Of a stretch of DNA of 64,000 nucleotides, positions 63,901 to 64,000 are shown piece by piece. The stretch's first letter is position 1. Each line of letters starts with the position of its first letter. The notes beneath the pieces are model-generated. The model ran no database searches and had not been told where the DNA came from. It worked only from the letters and a program-made list of their open reading frames with translations. The position numbers and the translations under genes are program-made. Origin of the DNA: Saccoglossus kowalevskii (Eukaryota > Hemichordata > Enteropneusta > Harrimaniidae); the NCBI RefSeq assembly GCF_000003605.2, contig NW_003142798.1, positions 789,768 through 853,767 on the forward strand. The letters run 5' to 3'.

Positions 63901-63987
63901 GTACAGCGGAATTCTCACCGAAGAAATTACCGTGGAAGAAAGGAATGTCTACTGTGGTTCTTATAATGTGATGGTCCTATCTGATCA
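42377..63987 (+). CDS. FBXW10: FBXW10-like F-box/WD protein, first three coding exons (3' part outside window)
   Basis: Exons 42377-42911, 58768-59228 and 63746-63987 join in phase (1, 0) into 412 codons and run off the right edge at a GTAAGT donor. Residues 31-170 form the N-terminal module: TCGECESC, REWFLRAGEYTKRRFVLGLV, SVDLIRYIIGLL, KDFTYARSR, ETWHWFLNSKYWTKANFLLG. An acidic linker follows (about 200-250). The F-box is at about 275-313 (DFIRHLPVHLSKYILSFLD..NCLCVSKHWR), then GASAQGCNPVYAKK. I recognise this order as F-box/WD protein 10; WD repeats should follow outside the window. F-box proteins bring substrates to SCF (SKP1-CUL1) ubiquitin ligases; the substrate here is unknown. ATG 42377 is the first after an in-frame TAA at 42305. 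Intron 1 is about 15.9 kb. Family call is from memory. Confidence 0.85.
45288..45571 (-). CDS. Possible nested minus-strand gene: two overlapping small frames
   Basis: On the minus strand an ATG at 45571 opens 28 codons (MLSEELYVAEADDDLTARQK..) ending in a TGA at 45487-45485. That stop overlaps the ATG at 45491 of a second frame of 67 codons to 45288 (CDSLFTKRLEQQNMTDSYRR..SAGDLTCMDEILLSDHGDFT). Both have protein-like composition, unlike most chance frames nearby. The stretch is CpG-dense inside a CpG-poor intron, and an X-box lies 69 bases upstream of the first ATG. I do not recognise the protein, and an unseen splice could join or replace these frames. Confidence 0.28.
45640..45654 (-). promoter_or_regulatory. 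X-box (RFX-type site), near-palindromic
   Basis: GGTTGCCAAGCAACC consists of GGTTGC and GCAACC half sites around a 3-base centre. This is the form bound by RFX factors, which drive many ciliary genes. It sits 69 bases before the minus-strand ATG at 45571, a usual distance for such promoters. Confidence 0.55.
46437..46561. mobile_element. CpG-rich MITE, copy C
   Basis: The left end TTAAAGCAGTACTGTCATCG and the right end GCATGACGACTGTAGGGCTT (running into TTA) are imperfect inverses. The core GTGTGTAAAATACATTATG matches copy B. CpGs are partly decayed to TpG/CpA. Confidence 0.6.
46801..47011. mobile_element. MITE, family 2, complete
   Basis: TACTGTAAAAGGATTAATTT at the left faces AAATTAGTAATTTTACAGTA at the right. 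Inverted ends extend about 37 bases, through TTCACTGGGTTT / AAACCCAGTGAA. Reading the outer TA as a duplicated target gives TA|CTGTAAAA..TTTTACAG|TA, the Tc1/mariner pattern. The interior has three or four AAACYCAGTGAATAT-like blocks and no coding capacity. Confidence 0.7.
52625..52835. mobile_element. MITE, family 1, complete
   Basis: Inverted ends of about 32 bases: TACTGTGGAATACTTTATTT at the left and AAATAAAGTATTCTACAGTA at the right, both extending inward through TTCGCT.GGAATT. TA flanks both ends, as for Tc1/mariner-type elements. The interior repeats AAAATAAAATCCAGCG-type blocks in both senses. Confidence 0.75.
54041..54120. repeat. Dispersed repeat, ATTTGGTAATC family, third copy
   Basis: AACATTTGGTAATCG, GTCCTAGGTAACTATTAAAA and TAGCTAGACGTTTCAAGCAA match 23281-23360, with a few-base insertion. 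Confidence 0.6.
58768..59228 (+). CDS. FBXW10: FBXW10-like coding exon 2 (F-box)
   Basis: Acceptor is TGTTCTTTTGCAG and donor is ATGCAG|GTTGGT. It encodes an acidic serine-rich linker (EEFPEDSDHEIVEDDGESS) and the F-box, then DLNQAIWEEVMLMQ. Confidence 0.88.
59229..63745 (+). other. FBXW10-like intron 2 (about 4.5 kb)
   Basis: AT-rich and CpG-poor. Apart from MITE copy D near 63.5 kb I see no exon, repeat array or structured element. Confidence 0.6.
63470..63545. mobile_element. CpG-rich MITE, copy D (partial)
   Basis: TATGGGTCCCATACAACACA, TTGTTTACATGAATTTGAA and GCACGCTATGCAC follow the core of copy B, with most CpGs turned to TpG or CpA. This is consistent with decay in a methylated intron. 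Confidence 0.5.
63746..63987 (+). CDS. FBXW10: FBXW10-like coding exon 3
   Basis: Acceptor is TTTGTATCCACAG and donor is TGATCA|GTAAGT. It encodes GASAQGCNPVYAKKIQVAVP and EERNVYCGSYNVMVL, the linker that leads into the WD repeats. Confidence 0.85.
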
Positions 63988-64000
63988 GTAAGTATTCCCT

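Overview
The window is nuclear DNA of an animal. It is AT-rich with long introns. All gene models are read on the plus strand, from GT..AG exons whose phases join without a break. Four gene models stand out, and their families (a B3GNTL1-type glycosyltransferase, a MOLO-1/TPM membrane protein, a TIR-domain protein and an FBXW10-type F-box protein) occur together in marine invertebrates. A deuterostome such as a hemichordate or cephalochordate fits best; a lophotrochozoan cannot be excluded from sequence alone.

Layout. (1) 147-1380: the last three coding exons of a B3GNTL1-like gene whose 5' part lies left of the window. (2) 5984-31827: a complete four-exon MOLO-1-like gene (256 residues: signal peptide, TPM domain, one C-terminal membrane segment), spread over 26 kb by introns of about 11.5 and 13.2 kb. 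(3) 35202-37926: a TIR-domain protein. The first exon alone encodes 192 residues. A good donor before its stop and two phase-compatible downstream exons predict a longer form with a C-terminal membrane segment. (4) 42377 to the right edge: the first three coding exons of an FBXW10-like gene, including the F-box. The WD repeats lie beyond the window.

The large introns and intergenic DNA hold many short mobile-element relics and tandem repeats. These are two MITE families ending in TA..TA, a CpG-rich MITE family with at least four copies, a 10.7 kb MITE with about 25-base inverted ends, and a 571-base element with inverted ends around an internal tandem array. There is also a 27-unit minisatellite with a 22-base period, a three-unit array carrying E-boxes, and a dispersed short repeat pairing a CRE-like core with GAGGGCGC. 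I saw no retrovirus, LTR element, Polinton, CRISPR array or confident classical RNA gene.

CpG density changes in blocks. It is low around the B3GNTL1-like exons, high from about 2.75 kb to 36 kb, and low again across most of the FBXW10-like introns. This is the pattern expected of mosaic, gene-body-type methylation in invertebrates. One CpG-dense spot inside the CpG-poor first FBXW10-like intron (45.25-45.66 kb) carries a near-palindromic X-box (RFX-type site) just upstream of open minus-strand reading frames. It is the best candidate here for an unannotated nested gene or promoter.

The four genes do not look like one pathway. They encode a sugar transferase, a receptor-modulator-like membrane protein, an innate-immune or NAD-type TIR protein, and a ubiquitin-ligase adaptor.
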